From assembly GCF_024055725.1 (NCBI RefSeq), contig NZ_JAMXMX010000005.1, positions 186,001-250,000 of the forward strand: a DNA stretch of 64,000 nucleotides, given 5' to 3'. Every line of letters starts with the position of its first letter. Position 1 is the first letter of the stretch. The notes under the pieces were generated by a model. That model did not search any database. It was not told where the DNA came from and saw nothing but the letters and a program-made list of their open reading frames with translations. The position numbers and the translations under genes were made by a program. Of this stretch, positions 1 through 9,899 are shown piece by piece. This DNA comes from Actinoallomurus spadix. Its GTDB lineage: Bacteria > Actinomycetota > Actinomycetes > Streptosporangiales > Streptosporangiaceae.

Positions 1-261
1 GACCAGGACGACGTCGGGGCGGCGCGCGAGGACGGCGTCGACGTCCATCTCGCATTCCGTGCCGGCGCCCCTGCGGACGGGCACGGTCTCCAGTCCCTCG
101 AGCAGCGCCGCCGTGCGGGGCCGGCCGTACGTCTCGGCGTACCCTACGACGACGTCCGCGCCGCGCTCCAGCCGCCGGTGCGCCTCGTCGAGCATGGCGT
201 AGGTCTTGCCCACTCCGGGCGCGGCACCGAGGTAGATCTTGAGCCTGCCCCGCGTCGCCAT
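1..261 (-). CDS. KdpD-type sensor N-terminal domain protein (partial, runs off left edge)
   Basis: The first 87 codons are visible. They start at an ATG preceded by a GGAAGGGGG Shine-Dalgarno and carry the Walker A motif GAAPGVGKTYAML at about residues 12-24, then VVVGYAETYGRPRT. This closely parallels the N-terminal cytoplasmic KdpD domain of the complete kdpD gene further along the same strand. KdpD is the membrane histidine kinase that senses K+ limitation; its N-terminal domain binds ATP and, in some bacteria, c-di-AMP. The gene follows the KimA-type importer in the same direction, so a second KdpD paralogue, or a stand-alone KdpD N-terminal protein, belongs to this potassium block. Whether the kinase half is present cannot be seen. 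Confidence 0.85.
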   Translation of the reverse strand, partial: MATRGRLKIYLGAAPGVGKTYAMLDEAHRRLERGADVVVGYAETYGRPRTAALLEGLETVPVRRGAGTECEMDVDAVLARRPDVVLV

Positions 262-346
262 ACCGATCGACCCCCTTCCTGCATTGTGTCCCGTATGCCG
301 GGGCATGAGACGCGGCACTCGGGTTCCGCTCCGCTTCCGTCCGCGC

Positions 347-2263
347 TCAGCCGCGCGCCCGCGTGGCCGGCACCCGGACCGTCCCGGGGGCCGCCTCCAC
401 CCGGTCGTGCGCGTGCCGGGGCCTGAGCCGGAAGCGCAGCCGGCAGACGACGACGTCGGTGTCGCGGCGCAGCGCGTGGGCCAGCACAGCGCCGCGCTGG
501 TTCTGCAGGACCCGCTGCCACATGTGCGCCGGCTCGACCTCGGGGATCAGGACGAACACGTGCGGTTCGCCGACTCCGCTGACATAGTCGACGATCGGCT
601 CGACGAGACGCCGGTGCGGGTCGTTCAACAGGACGAGGTCGGCGTCCGGCGCCCAGCGATGCCACGCCTCGACGAAGCGCATCGTGTCCCCGGGTTCGTC
701 GGGATGGGCGACGTGCACGGCGACGACACGCTCGCCGAGGGAGAACGCCGCCGACAGCGCCTCGTACGTCAGCCGGTCGACGCCCTCCACCGGGACGATG
801 ACCACCGCGCGACGGCGGCGGGGCCGGGCGGGCGTCCGCTGCAGTTCCAGGCGCTCCCCGATCCGGCCGTACGCGCGGTGGACACGCGACATGAGCAGCA
901 CGATGAGCGGCAGGGCGGCGACGATCAGCCAGCCGCCCTCGGCGAACTTCGTCGCGGCCACGACGAGCGCCGCGATCCCGGTGAGCAGGGCACCGAGCCC
1001 GTTGAGGGCGGCGCGCGGCCGCCAGCCGCGGGGCCGGTCGAGCCACCAGTGCCGGACCATCCCCGCCTGGGACAGCGTGAACCCGACGAACACCCCGATC
1101 GCGAAGAGCGGTACCAGCGTGTTCATCGCGCCGGCGGTCCCGGCCAGCAGGAGCCCGGCCGTCCCCGCGAGGAAGAGGATGCCGTACCGGTGGACCTGCC
1201 GCTCGGCGCGCAGGGCGAACAGGTGCGGCAGGTTGTTGTCCCTGGCCAGGAGGCGCGCCAGGACCGGCATGCCGCCGAAGGAGGTGTTGGCGGCCAGGGC
1301 CAGCAGCAGGACGGTCGCGAACTGCACGACGTAGTACCCGACGCCGTGGCCGAACGACCCGGCGGTGACCTGCGACAGGATCGTGACGCCGTGGACGGGG
1401 CGGATGTGGAACCGGCCGATCAGGACGGCGACGCCGATCAGCATGAGGCCGAGGGTCGCGCCGAGGGCCATCTCCGCACGCTGGGCCCGCCCCACCCGCG
1501 GCCTGCGGAAGGCCGGCACCGCGTTGGCGATCGCCTCGACGCCCGTCAGCGCGGCGCAGCCGTTCGCGAACGCGCGCAGCAGGAGGAACGCCCCCACGGT
1601 CCTCAGCGTGCCGTCCTGCGGGCCGGCGGGCGCGACCGCGGCGGGGTGGTCACGGAACAGGCCGACGATGATCACGGCGGCGATCGACAGGACGAACACC
1701 GCGGTGGGCGCGATCAGGAGCCGGGCGCTGTGCGCGATCCCGCGCAGGTTGACCGCCGTGATCGCGCCCAGGACGGCGAGGCAGAGCCCGGGCGTGTACG
1801 GGTGCAGCGCCGGGAAGGCCGAGGTCAGCGCCGCCACCCCGGCCGCGGTCGACACGGCGACGTTGAGGACGTAGTCGACGATCAGGGACGCGCCCGCGAC
1901 GAGGGACGTTCGCCGGCCGAGGTACGCCTTCGACACGCCGTACGCCCCGCCGCCCTGGGGGAAGGCTGCGATGACCTGGCGGTAGGAGACCGTGAGCACG
2001 GCCAGCAGCCCGGCGATCACCAGCGTCACCGGCAGGGTGTAGCCGAGGGCCGCCCCGCCCGCGGCGGCCAGCACGATGACGATCGCCTCAGGGCCGTACG
2101 CCACTGAGGACATGGCGTCGAGCGAGAGCGCGGCGAGCCCGCCCGCGACCGAGAGCCGGTCCTGCTCGTCACCGCCCATGGCCGGAACCCGCGATCCGCC
2201 GGCTCCGTCGCCTGTCATGGGACCGCCGCGCACGAGTCCTGTGAACCCTCTGCCGCGGGTCAT
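347..2263 (-). CDS. kimA: KimA-type potassium importer (APC superfamily permease with C-terminal cytosolic domain)
   Basis: This 638-residue protein has about 12 hydrophobic segments followed by a soluble C-terminal domain. The start LSLDAMSSVAYGPEAI and the stretch SYRQVIAAFPQGGGAYGVSK match the signature of Bacillus subtilis KimA (YdaO) as I remember it, a high-affinity K+/H+ symporter inhibited by c-di-AMP. The C-terminal region (VVIVPVEGVDRLTYEAL onward) looks UspA-like, as in KimA. The ATG at 2263 overlaps the kdpD stop as ATGA, so translation is coupled to kdpD; in-frame ATGs lie slightly downstream (2218). A generic amino-acid permease annotation is the alternative, but linkage to kdp genes and the KimA motifs favour potassium. 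Transport itself is inferred. Confidence 0.8.
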   Translation of the reverse strand: MTRGRGFTGLVRGGPMTGDGAGGSRVPAMGGDEQDRLSVAGGLAALSLDAMSSVAYGPEAIVIVLAAAGGAALGYTLPVTLVIAGLLAVLTVSYRQVIAAFPQGGGAYGVSKAYLGRRTSLVAGASLIVDYVLNVAVSTAAGVAALTSAFPALHPYTPGLCLAVLGAITAVNLRGIAHSARLLIAPTAVFVLSIAAVIIVGLFRDHPAAVAPAGPQDGTLRTVGAFLLLRAFANGCAALTGVEAIANAVPAFRRPRVGRAQRAEMALGATLGLMLIGVAVLIGRFHIRPVHGVTILSQVTAGSFGHGVGYYVVQFATVLLLALAANTSFGGMPVLARLLARDNNLPHLFALRAERQVHRYGILFLAGTAGLLLAGTAGAMNTLVPLFAIGVFVGFTLSQAGMVRHWWLDRPRGWRPRAALNGLGALLTGIAALVVAATKFAEGGWLIVAALPLIVLLMSRVHRAYGRIGERLELQRTPARPRRRRAVVIVPVEGVDRLTYEALSAAFSLGERVVAVHVAHPDEPGDTMRFVEAWHRWAPDADLVLLNDPHRRLVEPIVDYVSGVGEPHVFVLIPEVEPAHMWQRVLQNQRGAVLAHALRRDTDVVVCRLRFRLRPRHAHDRVEAAPGTVRVPATRARG

Positions 2264-4875
2264 GTGGACCGCCTCTCCCGTACGGCGTCGACGTGCGCCG
2301 TCAACGCCGGGTCGGCCGGCTCGACCAGGTCGGGCGGGCACGCGGGCAGCGAAACGATCATGGTCAGGCCGCCACCCGGGGTGTCCTCGGGCACGAGGGT
2401 GCCGCCCATGGCCTCGACCAGCCCACGCGACAGGGCGAGGCCGAGACCGAGCCCCGCGCCCGTGCCGGCGCCGCGGTCGCCGGCGCGCTGGAAGGGCTCG
2501 AAGATCCGGTCGCGGTCGGCCTCGGGCACGCCGGGCCCGCGGTCGATCACCCGCAGCTCGACCTGGCCCGCGTGAGCGCTGGCCGTGACCAGCACGGGCT
2601 CGCCCGGAGGGCTGTGGTGCACCGCGTTCGACAGCAGGTTGACCAGCACGCGTTCGAGCAGGACCGGGTCGGCCAGCAGCTCCGGCAGCTCGTCGGGCGC
2701 CCGTTGCCGGACGCCGGGCGCGCCGAGCTCGTCGATCGCGTACGGGACGATCTCCCGTACGGCGACGGGCTCCCGGTGGACGCCGAGCGCCCCGGACTGC
2801 AGGCGGCTCATGTCGAGGAGGTTGGCGACGAGGTGGTCGAGCCGTACGAGGGACTCGTCGGCGGTCGCCAGGAGCTCGGTGCGTTCCTCGTCGGACCAGG
2901 TGACGTCGTCGGTGCGCAGGCTCTCCACGGCGGCCTTGGCGGACGCCAGCGGGGATCGCAGATCGTGGCCGACCGCCGTGAGCAGCGCGGTCCGTAGCCG
3001 GTCCGCCTCCGCGAGCGGGCGGGCCTGCTCGGCCTCCTCGGCGAGGCGCTCCTGCCGGAGCGCGACGGCCGCCTGCGCCGCGAACGCCTCGAGAACGCGC
3101 CGGTCCGACGCCGAGGGGATGCGGCCCCGCAGGACGAGGGCCAGGTCGTCCTCGACGGGAACGTCCGCGTCGCCGTCGTCTGGGCTGCACGCCGGTTCGC
3201 CGCCGACCGCCGCGATCACCCGCCAGCACTCCGGGTCGTGCTGCCGGATCGGGGTCAGCGGGGCCTCCGGCCGGCGCTCCAGCAGGGTGACCGACGTGAG
3301 GGCGAACGTCACGCGCAGGCGCTCCAGCAGTAGGCCCAGCGCGTCCACGCGGGCGCCGCCCCAGCCGCGGAGCACACTGCCCGCCAGGTCGGACAGCAGT
3401 TCGGCGTCGGCGTGGGAACGGGCGGCGTCCCGGGTGCGCCGGGCGGCGATCTCGACCACGACGCTGACCGCGATCCCCACGAGGACGTAACAGGCGAGGG
3501 CGAGGACGTTCTCGTGCTCGGCGATCGTGAAGCGGTGCAGCGGCGGGGTGAAGTAGTAGTTCAGCAGCAGCGAGCCGATCACCGCGGCGAACAGCGCGGG
3601 GTAGACGCCTCCGACGAGCGCCACCGTGACCACCGCGACGAGGAAGACGAGGATGTCACTGGGCAGGGAGAGCTGATGGCGCAGGTTCGCCAGCAGCAGC
3701 GTCAGCAGGGGCAGGGTCGCCGCGGCCAGGAGGGCTCCGATGGCGCGGCGGCGCGGGGACAGCCCCGCCGCGCGGCGCCCTCCCGGGCGGGGCCGGTTCA
3801 CCTCCTCGTGGGTGACCATGTGAACGTCGATCGGCCCGGACAGCGCCGTGGTCGTGACGCCGACGCCCCGGGACAGCAGCTGGGCGAACCGGCCCCGCCG
3901 CGAGGCCCCGAGGACGAGCTGCGTGGCGTTCACCCCGCGGGCGAAGTCCAGCAGGGACTGTGGAACGTCGTCGCCGACGACCTGGTGGTAGGTGCCGCCC
4001 AGACTCTCGACCAGGGCCCGCTGGCGGGCCAGGTGCCCGGGGCCGGCGCCCGTCAGCCCGTCGCCGGTCGTGACGTGCACGGCGAACAGGTCCGCGCCCC
4101 TGGCCCGGTCGGCGATCCGCGCCGCGCGGCGGATGAGCGTGTCACCCTCGGGACCGCCGGTCAGGGCGACGACGACCCGTTCGCGCGCCTCCCACGTCGC
4201 GTGGATGCCATGGTCGGCGCGGTACCGGTCGAGCTGGTCGTCCACCTTGTCGGCCAGCCACAGCAGCGCCAGCTCGCGCAGCGCGGTGAGGTTGCCGACG
4301 CGGAAGTAGTTGCCCAGCGCCGCGTCGATCCTGTCGGGGGCATAGACGTTGCCGTGCGCCATCCGGCGGCGCAGCGCCTCGGCCGTCATGTCGACCAGCT
4401 CGACCTGGTCGGCGCGCCGGACGACCTCGTCGGGCAGGGTCTCCCGCTGCGGCACTCCGGTGATCTGCTCGACGACGTCGTTGACCGAGTCGAGGTGCTG
4501 GATGTTCACCGTCGTGACCACGTCGATGCCGGCCTCGAGGATCTCCTCGACGTCCTGCCAGCGCTTGGCGTTCCGGGTGCCGGGCACATTGGTGTGCGCG
4601 AGTTCATCGATCAGTGCGACCTTCGGGGCACGGGCGATGACCGCGTCGGTGTCCAGCTCGGTGAAGGTCGTCCCCCGGTACTCCAGCGTCCGGCGGGGGA
4701 CGATCTCCAGGCCGTCGAGGAGCTCGACCGTGCGGGGCCGGCCGTGGCACTCGACGAAGCCGACCACCACGTCGGTCCCCCGCGCCTTCCGCCGCCGGCC
4801 CTCGCCGAGCATGGCGTACGTCTTGCCGACCCCCGGGGCCGCGCCGAGATAGACGCGCAGCCGGCCGCGTGCCAT
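2260..4875 (-). CDS. kdpD: Osmosensitive K+ channel histidine kinase KdpD
   Basis: Full-length KdpD of 871 residues. The N-terminal KdpD domain has Walker A GAAPGVGKT at residues 11-19 and LIDELAHTNVPG. A UspA-like domain follows (VVVALTGGPEG region), then a cluster of about four membrane segments (TLPLLTLLLANL to LLLNYYFTPP), a GAF-like region, an H-box (AVGHDLRSPLASAKA, around residue 640) and N and G boxes (LLSNAVHHS, GAGLGLGLALSRGL). The start follows GGAGGTGACGGGC. In known systems KdpD phosphorylates KdpE to induce kdpFABC under K+ limitation. No kdpE follows here: the next gene is a KimA-type importer. The regulator must be off-window, replaced, or beyond position 1. Confidence 0.96.
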   Translation of the reverse strand: MARGRLRVYLGAAPGVGKTYAMLGEGRRRKARGTDVVVGFVECHGRPRTVELLDGLEIVPRRTLEYRGTTFTELDTDAVIARAPKVALIDELAHTNVPGTRNAKRWQDVEEILEAGIDVVTTVNIQHLDSVNDVVEQITGVPQRETLPDEVVRRADQVELVDMTAEALRRRMAHGNVYAPDRIDAALGNYFRVGNLTALRELALLWLADKVDDQLDRYRADHGIHATWEARERVVVALTGGPEGDTLIRRAARIADRARGADLFAVHVTTGDGLTGAGPGHLARQRALVESLGGTYHQVVGDDVPQSLLDFARGVNATQLVLGASRRGRFAQLLSRGVGVTTTALSGPIDVHMVTHEEVNRPRPGGRRAAGLSPRRRAIGALLAAATLPLLTLLLANLRHQLSLPSDILVFLVAVVTVALVGGVYPALFAAVIGSLLLNYYFTPPLHRFTIAEHENVLALACYVLVGIAVSVVVEIAARRTRDAARSHADAELLSDLAGSVLRGWGGARVDALGLLLERLRVTFALTSVTLLERRPEAPLTPIRQHDPECWRVIAAVGGEPACSPDDGDADVPVEDDLALVLRGRIPSASDRRVLEAFAAQAAVALRQERLAEEAEQARPLAEADRLRTALLTAVGHDLRSPLASAKAAVESLRTDDVTWSDEERTELLATADESLVRLDHLVANLLDMSRLQSGALGVHREPVAVREIVPYAIDELGAPGVRQRAPDELPELLADPVLLERVLVNLLSNAVHHSPPGEPVLVTASAHAGQVELRVIDRGPGVPEADRDRIFEPFQRAGDRGAGTGAGLGLGLALSRGLVEAMGGTLVPEDTPGGGLTMIVSLPACPPDLVEPADPALTAHVDAVRERRST

Positions 4876-4892
4876 GCCCGTCACCTCCCTCC

Positions 4893-5813
4893 TCATCCGC
4901 GGTACGGGTACTTCCGGTCGAGTTCCAGGTTGAGCCGCAGGACGTTCACCCGAGGTTCGCCGATGAAGCCCAGAACCCGGCCGTCCTCGTTGTCCTCGAT
5001 CGCGGCGAGAACCCGGGCCGTGGAGACGCCGCGCGCCCGGGCGACCCGGGGAGCCTGCAGGCGGGCGTACGCCGGGGAGATGTCCGGGTCCAGACCGCTG
5101 CCGCTGCCGGTCACGGCGTCCGCGGGCACCGCCGGCCGGGCCGGGGCGCCGCCCCGTACCGGGACCATCTCGCCCATCGCGTAGTCCTCGCCGGCCCTGG
5201 CGCACTCGACGCGCACGCCCTTGTACGCGGTGACGAACGGCCGGGACACGACGCCGCACTGCTCGTTGACGCTGACGACGCGGGTGGGCCGCGTCACGTG
5301 GCCCTCCCGGTCGCGCGGGCCGATGACCGACAGGACCGCGCCGACGCCGCCGGGCGTGCAGAACGGGCGGGCCCCGCTGACCCCCTCGAGCGCGCCGACC
5401 GCCCTGCTGCGGGCGCAGACCTGGGTCAGCAGCGAGTCGCGCGCGGTCCTGGCCGCGATCTCCCTCGCCTTGTCGGCCGGGTTCCGCGGGAGGGTGTCCA
5501 CCACGTCCTCGGGACCGAGGTTGCTCGCGCCGGTGGACGCCGGGTCGTAGCCGGATCCGGCGTTGGAGGGACGGCTCTGGACGTACTGGCGCAGCGGGTT
5601 CCCGCGCGGATCCGTGAACGCCTGGCCGATGAGGCGGCTCCCGACCGCCTTCCCGTCGCGTTCGATCCGGGAGCCCTCGGCCCGGCCGTGCAGGCCGGGG
5701 AGGAGCGCGACGGCCCAGACCGCGAGCGGGTAGACGACACCGGTGATCACGGTCAGGACCAGGAGGGCGCGGACCGCGGCGAGGTGGCGGCGGATGAGGC
5801 TTGGCAGGCGCAT
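4893..5813 (-). CDS. kdpC: Potassium-transporting ATPase subunit KdpC, with inserted extracytoplasmic segment
   Basis: KdpC is the single-span stabilising subunit of the KdpFABC K+ pump. One N-terminal membrane helix (ALLVLTVITGVVYPLAVWAV) precedes the periplasmic-type domain, with GSRLIGQAFTDPRG, SNAGSGYDP, TGSGSGLDPDISPAYA and GEPRVNVLRLNLELD, all KdpC landmarks. At 306 residues it is about 100 longer than the E. coli protein. The extra residues sit between the ARDSLLTQV helix and the VTGSGSGLDP motif and contain four cysteines. The ATG at 5813 shares its A with the kdpB stop (TGATG), so it is coupled to kdpB. Identity is certain; the role of the insert is unknown. Confidence 0.96.
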   Translation of the reverse strand: MRLPSLIRRHLAAVRALLVLTVITGVVYPLAVWAVALLPGLHGRAEGSRIERDGKAVGSRLIGQAFTDPRGNPLRQYVQSRPSNAGSGYDPASTGASNLGPEDVVDTLPRNPADKAREIAARTARDSLLTQVCARSRAVGALEGVSGARPFCTPGGVGAVLSVIGPRDREGHVTRPTRVVSVNEQCGVVSRPFVTAYKGVRVECARAGEDYAMGEMVPVRGGAPARPAVPADAVTGSGSGLDPDISPAYARLQAPRVARARGVSTARVLAAIEDNEDGRVLGFIGEPRVNVLRLNLELDRKYPYRG

Positions 5814-7993
5814 CAGGACATCCCCGGGAGGAACTGAACGACCAGGTCGACGAGCTTGATGCCGATGAACGGCGCGACGACGCCCCCGAGCCCATAGACG
5901 TAGAGGTTGCGGGACAGCAGTCTGGAGGCGCTGGAGGGGCGGTACTTCACGCCGCGCAGGGCAAGGGGGATCAGCGCGACGATGATGACGGCGTTGAAGA
6001 TGACGGCGGACAGGATCGCCGACTGCGGGCTGTGCAGCCGCATGACGTTGAGCCGGTCCAGGCCCGGGTAGAGCGCCGCGAACATCGCGGGGATGATCGC
6101 GAAGTACTTGGCGATGTCGTTGGCGATCGAGAAGGTCGTCAGCGCGCCGCGGGTGATCAGCAGTTGCTTCCCGATCTCGACGATCTCGATGAGCTTCGTC
6201 GGGTTGGAATCCAGGTCGACCATGTTGCCGGCCTCCTTGGCGGCGGAGGTGCCGGTGTTCATGGCGACCCCGACGTCGGCCTGGGCGAGCGCCGGCGCGT
6301 CGTTCGTCCCGTCTCCGGTCATCGCGACGAGCCGGCCGCCCTCCTGTTCCCTCTTGATCAGCGCCATCTTGTCCTCGGGCCTGGCCTCGGCGAGGAAGTC
6401 GTCGACGCCGGCCTCGTCCGCGATGGCCCTGGCGGTCAGCGGATTGTCGCCGGTGATCATGACGGTGCGGATGCCCATGCGGCGCATCTCGGCGAACCGC
6501 TCGCGCATGCCCGCCTTGACGACGTCCTTCAGGTGGATCACGCCGAGCAGCCGGGCGCCGTCCGTCCCGGTGCCCCGGACGACCTCGCCGACGACCAGAG
6601 GCGTGCCGCCGGCGGCGGAGATGCCGTCCACGATGCCGGCGGCCTCCGTCTCCGGATGACCGCCGTGGTCGAGTACCCAGGTGAGGACGGCCGCCGCCGC
6701 GCCTTTGCGCAGGTGACGCGTGCCGCCGGGGTCGTCGTCGAGGTCGACGCCGGACATGCGGGTCTGGGCGGTGAACTCGATCCATGTCGCGTGCGCCAGC
6801 TCCCCGGGCGAACGTTCCCGCAGGCCGTACGCGGTCTTGGCGAAGACCACGATCGAGCGGCCCTCCGGGGTCTCGTCGGCGAGGCTGGCCAGTTGCGCCG
6901 CGTCCGCGAGCTCCTGCTCGGTCACGCCGGCCAACGGGATGAACTCCGCGGCCTGCCGGTCACCGAGCGTGATGGTGCCGGTCTTGTCCAGCAGCAGGGT
7001 GTCGACGTCACCGGCCGCCTCGACCGCGCGGCCGCTCATCGCGAGGACGTTGCGCTGAACGAGGCGGTCCATGCCGGCGATGCCGATCGCGGACAGCAGG
7101 GCGCCGATCGTCGTGGGGATGAGGCAGACCAGGAGCGAGACCATGACGATGCCGGCGACGCCGTGGGCGTTCAGCGCGAGCGAGTCCGGTACACCCGGTT
7201 CATTCGCCTTGGAGAAGATCGCCAGCGGTTGCAGGGTGGCGACGGCCATCACGAAGATGATCGTCAGCGAGGCCAGCAGGATGTTGAGGGCGATCTCATT
7301 CGGGGTCTTCTGCCGGTTCGCGCCCTCGACCAGGGCGATCATCTTGTCGATGAAGCTCTCGCCGGGCCGCTGGGTGATCCTGACGATGATCCGGTCGGAC
7401 AGCACCTTCGTGCCGCCGGTGACCGCGGACCGGTCGCCGCCGGACTCGCGGATGACCGGCGCCGACTCACCCGTGATCGCCGACTCGTCGAGGCTGGCGA
7501 TCCCCTCGACGACGTCTCCGTCGCCGGGAACGATCTGCCCGGCCTCGACGATCACGTGATCGCCCTGCCGCAGCGCGGGGGCCGGAACCGGCTCCTCCCG
7601 CACCGGCCCACCGGGCGCCCAGTCGACCAGGCGGCGGGCCGTCGTGTCGGTCTTGGCGCGGCGGAGCGAGTCGGCCTGGGCCTTCCCCCTGCCCTCGGCC
7701 ACCGCCTCGGCCAGGTTGGCGAAGGTCACCGTCAGCCAGAGCCACGCGACGATCAGCCAGGAGAACCAGCTCGGCCGGCCCACGGCGAGCACGGTGCTCC
7801 ACACCGCGCCGATCTCGACGATGAACATGACGGGGTTGCGCCACATCCTGCGCGGGTTCAGCTTCCGGACCGCGTCCGGCAGTGACCGGAGCAGTTGTCC
7901 GGGGTCGAGCAGACCGCCCTGGACCCGGCGGCCGCCAGGGGGCGCCGGCGTCTCCGGAGTCGTCCGGGGTGCTTCGGCGAGTCGTACGGACAT
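5813..7993 (-). CDS. kdpB: Potassium-transporting P-type ATPase subunit KdpB
   Basis: Catalytic subunit of KdpFABC, a 726-residue P-type ATPase that hydrolyses ATP to drive K+ uptake. Visible motifs are the actuator loop [10 protein letters not shown], the phosphorylation motif DKTGTITLG (Asp is the acceptor), the nucleotide-binding region KGAAAAVL, and the hinge motif [17 protein letters not shown]. Membrane helices lie on both sides, as in the family. Length is slightly above the E. coli protein (682) because of an N-terminal extension rich in Pro and Arg. The start codon at 7993 overlaps the kdpA stop by one base (TGATG). It is the central gene of a tightly coupled operon. Confidence 0.99.
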   Translation of the reverse strand: MSVRLAEAPRTTPETPAPPGGRRVQGGLLDPGQLLRSLPDAVRKLNPRRMWRNPVMFIVEIGAVWSTVLAVGRPSWFSWLIVAWLWLTVTFANLAEAVAEGRGKAQADSLRRAKTDTTARRLVDWAPGGPVREEPVPAPALRQGDHVIVEAGQIVPGDGDVVEGIASLDESAITGESAPVIRESGGDRSAVTGGTKVLSDRIIVRITQRPGESFIDKMIALVEGANRQKTPNEIALNILLASLTIIFVMAVATLQPLAIFSKANEPGVPDSLALNAHGVAGIVMVSLLVCLIPTTIGALLSAIGIAGMDRLVQRNVLAMSGRAVEAAGDVDTLLLDKTGTITLGDRQAAEFIPLAGVTEQELADAAQLASLADETPEGRSIVVFAKTAYGLRERSPGELAHATWIEFTAQTRMSGVDLDDDPGGTRHLRKGAAAAVLTWVLDHGGHPETEAAGIVDGISAAGGTPLVVGEVVRGTGTDGARLLGVIHLKDVVKAGMRERFAEMRRMGIRTVMITGDNPLTARAIADEAGVDDFLAEARPEDKMALIKREQEGGRLVAMTGDGTNDAPALAQADVGVAMNTGTSAAKEAGNMVDLDSNPTKLIEIVEIGKQLLITRGALTTFSIANDIAKYFAIIPAMFAALYPGLDRLNVMRLHSPQSAILSAVIFNAVIIVALIPLALRGVKYRPSSASRLLSRNLYVYGLGGVVAPFIGIKLVDLVVQFLPGMS

Positions 7994-9654
7994 CAGCGGA
8001 CTCCTTCGGCCAGCGGTCCGAGGGCGAGTGCGGGGAGGTAGGTCAGGGCGACGAGGACGACCGTCACTCCGGCGACCATGCCGACGAACTGCGGGCGATG
8101 AGTGGGGAGCGTGCCCTCCGACACGGGGGTACGGCCCTGGCGCGCGAGGGAACCGGCCAGCGCGAGGACGAAGATCATCGGCAGGAAGCGCCCGAAGGCC
8201 ATCGCCAGGCCCAGCGCGGTGTCGTAGAAGGGGGTGCTCGCCGTGAGACCCGCGAACGCCGACCCGTTGTTGTTCGATGCGGAGGTGAACGCGTACAGCA
8301 CCTCCGACAGCCCGTGCGCGCCGCGGTTCAGCATGCCCCCGCGGCCCCAGGTGCCGGCCATCGCCACCGCGGTGCCGACCAGGACGCAGACCGGCGTGAT
8401 GAGGAAGTACGCGGCCGCGAACTTGATCTCCCGGCTGCCGATCTTCTTGCCGAGGTACTCGGGGGTGCGACCGACCATCAGCCCCGCGACGAACACGGTG
8501 ACCACCGCCAGGATCAACATGCCGTACAGGCCCGAGCCCGTCCCGCCGGGCACGACCTCGCCCAGCATCATGTTGAACATCGTCATCATGCCGCCGAGGC
8601 TCGTGTAGGAATCGTGGAAGGAGTTCACCGCGCCCGTCGAGGTAAGCGTGGTGGCGTCCGCGAACGTCGCCGAGTTCGCCACTCCGAACCGCGTCTCCAC
8701 GCCCTCCATCGAGGAGCCGATCGCGGTCGGCACCGTGCCGTGGTGGGCCAGCTGGAAGAACGAGAGCAGCGTGACGCTAGTGACGGCGAGCACGGCCATC
8801 ACCGCGACGATCGCGTGCCCCTGCCTGGCGTTGCCGACCATCCGCCCGAACGTCCGGGGCAGGCTGAAGGCGATCATCAGCAGCAGGAAGAGCTCCAGCC
8901 AGTTCGTCCACGCCGTGGGGTTCTCGAACGGGTGGGCGGAGTTGGCGTTGTAGAAACCCCCGCCGTTGGTACCGAGCTCCTTGATGGCCTCCTGGCTCGC
9001 GACCGGGCCCCCGGTGATCGCCTGCTTCGCGCCGGCGAGCGTCTGGGCCGTGTGCGGGTCGTGGAAGTTCTGCACCGCACCGCCGACCATCAGGATGATC
9101 GCGCCGACGAAGGCGATGGGCAGCAGGATCCGCAGGGTCCCGCGGACCAGGTCCACCCAGAAGTTACCGAGATGGTCGGTCCCCTTACGGGCGAACCCGC
9201 GCACGAGGGCGATGGCCACGGCCATGCCGACGGCGGCGGAGACGAAGTTCTGCACCGCCAGGCCCGCCATCTGCACCAGGTGGCCCATGGTCGACTCACC
9301 GGAGTAGGACTGCCAGTTCGTGTTGGTCACGAAGCTGATCGCGGTGTTCCACGCCTGGTGTGTCATCACCGGCTTGAACCCCAGGCTCAGCAGCAGGTGG
9401 TTCTGCAGGCGCTGCAGGCCGTACAGGAAGAGCACCGAGACCGCCGAGAACGCCAGCACGCTGCGGGCGTACGACGCCCAGGTCTGCTCGGTCTCCGGGT
9501 GCGCTCCCACCAACCGGTAGATCACCCGCTCGACCCGCGCGTGCCGCGTACCGGTGTACACCCGGTACATGTAGTCCCCCAGCGGCCGGTGGACCACGGC
9601 GAGAGCGAACACGAGAGAGCCCGTGAACAGGACTCCCGCGACCGTCGTACTCAT
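7993..9654 (-). CDS. kdpA: Potassium-transporting ATPase subunit KdpA
   Basis: Channel-like K+-binding subunit of KdpFABC, 553 residues with about ten membrane segments. The four selectivity-filter loops of the superfamily-of-K+-transporters fold are recognisable: [38 protein letters not shown] and [11 protein letters not shown]. It works with KdpB, which supplies energy, and KdpC and KdpF, which stabilise the complex. The ATG at 9654 shares one base with the kdpF stop. Nothing is missing relative to the family length of about 555-560 residues. Confidence 0.99.
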   Translation of the reverse strand: MSTTVAGVLFTGSLVFALAVVHRPLGDYMYRVYTGTRHARVERVIYRLVGAHPETEQTWASYARSVLAFSAVSVLFLYGLQRLQNHLLLSLGFKPVMTHQAWNTAISFVTNTNWQSYSGESTMGHLVQMAGLAVQNFVSAAVGMAVAIALVRGFARKGTDHLGNFWVDLVRGTLRILLPIAFVGAIILMVGGAVQNFHDPHTAQTLAGAKQAITGGPVASQEAIKELGTNGGGFYNANSAHPFENPTAWTNWLELFLLLMIAFSLPRTFGRMVGNARQGHAIVAVMAVLAVTSVTLLSFFQLAHHGTVPTAIGSSMEGVETRFGVANSATFADATTLTSTGAVNSFHDSYTSLGGMMTMFNMMLGEVVPGGTGSGLYGMLILAVVTVFVAGLMVGRTPEYLGKKIGSREIKFAAAYFLITPVCVLVGTAVAMAGTWGRGGMLNRGAHGLSEVLYAFTSASNNNGSAFAGLTASTPFYDTALGLAMAFGRFLPMIFVLALAGSLARQGRTPVSEGTLPTHRPQFVGMVAGVTVVLVALTYLPALALGPLAEGVR

Positions 9655-9743
9655 CAGAAGCGCTCCGGGAACAGCAGGGCGGCCACGAGGAGAACGGACA
9701 CCAGCACGGCCAGGATCAGCCCGACCAGGTTCTCCGGGCTCAC
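9654..9743 (-). CDS. kdpF: KdpF, small membrane subunit of the K+ pump
   Basis: This 29-residue peptide begins with GTG as [15 protein letters not shown], forms one hydrophobic helix and ends in the typical KdpF tail FPERF. KdpF is a one-span peptide that stabilises the KdpABC complex in the membrane. It overlaps the upstream 27-residue ORF by four bases (GTGA) and kdpA by one base, so translation of the three is coupled. It is easily missed because of its size. Confidence 0.93.
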   Translation of the reverse strand: MSPENLVGLILAVLVSVLLVAALLFPERF

Positions 9744-9823
9744 AGGCGCTCGACCGCCTTGACGACCAGGCCGAACAGGGCGAAGACCGCCACCGTCAGC
9801 AGCACGTACACCAGATCCGCCAT
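9740..9823 (-). CDS. 27-residue single-span membrane peptide preceding kdpF
   Basis: The ATG follows a GGAACGGAG-type Shine-Dalgarno and encodes a 27-residue peptide with one hydrophobic helix ([17 protein letters not shown]) and a charged end, KAVERL. The stop overlaps the kdpF GTG start by four bases. Similar tiny ORFs ahead of kdpF are, as I recall, frequent in actinobacteria and some proteobacteria, usually unannotated or called hypothetical. By position it is probably an accessory membrane peptide of the Kdp pump, but no function is established. It is the first gene of the kdp operon. Confidence 0.8.
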   Translation of the reverse strand: MADLVYVLLTVAVFALFGLVVKAVERL

Positions 9824-9899
9824 CGCTCCGTTCCTCCGTCGTTCGCGAACCACGCGGAGGGTTCCAGGCGTGTCATCGCGTCCGCCTCCGGCGTTGCCC

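Noticed and set aside
239-2107. Long open frame on the + strand opposite the KimA-type and neighbouring genes
   Set aside because: Its translation is low-complexity Arg/Gly/Asp/Pro typical of antisense frames in 72% GC DNA, and it lies opposite an unmistakable transporter.
4876-5895. N-terminal extension of kdpD by about 340 codons in the same frame
   Set aside because: The extension overlaps kdpC entirely; kdpD begins at 4875 with a proper ribosome site and its family N-terminus.
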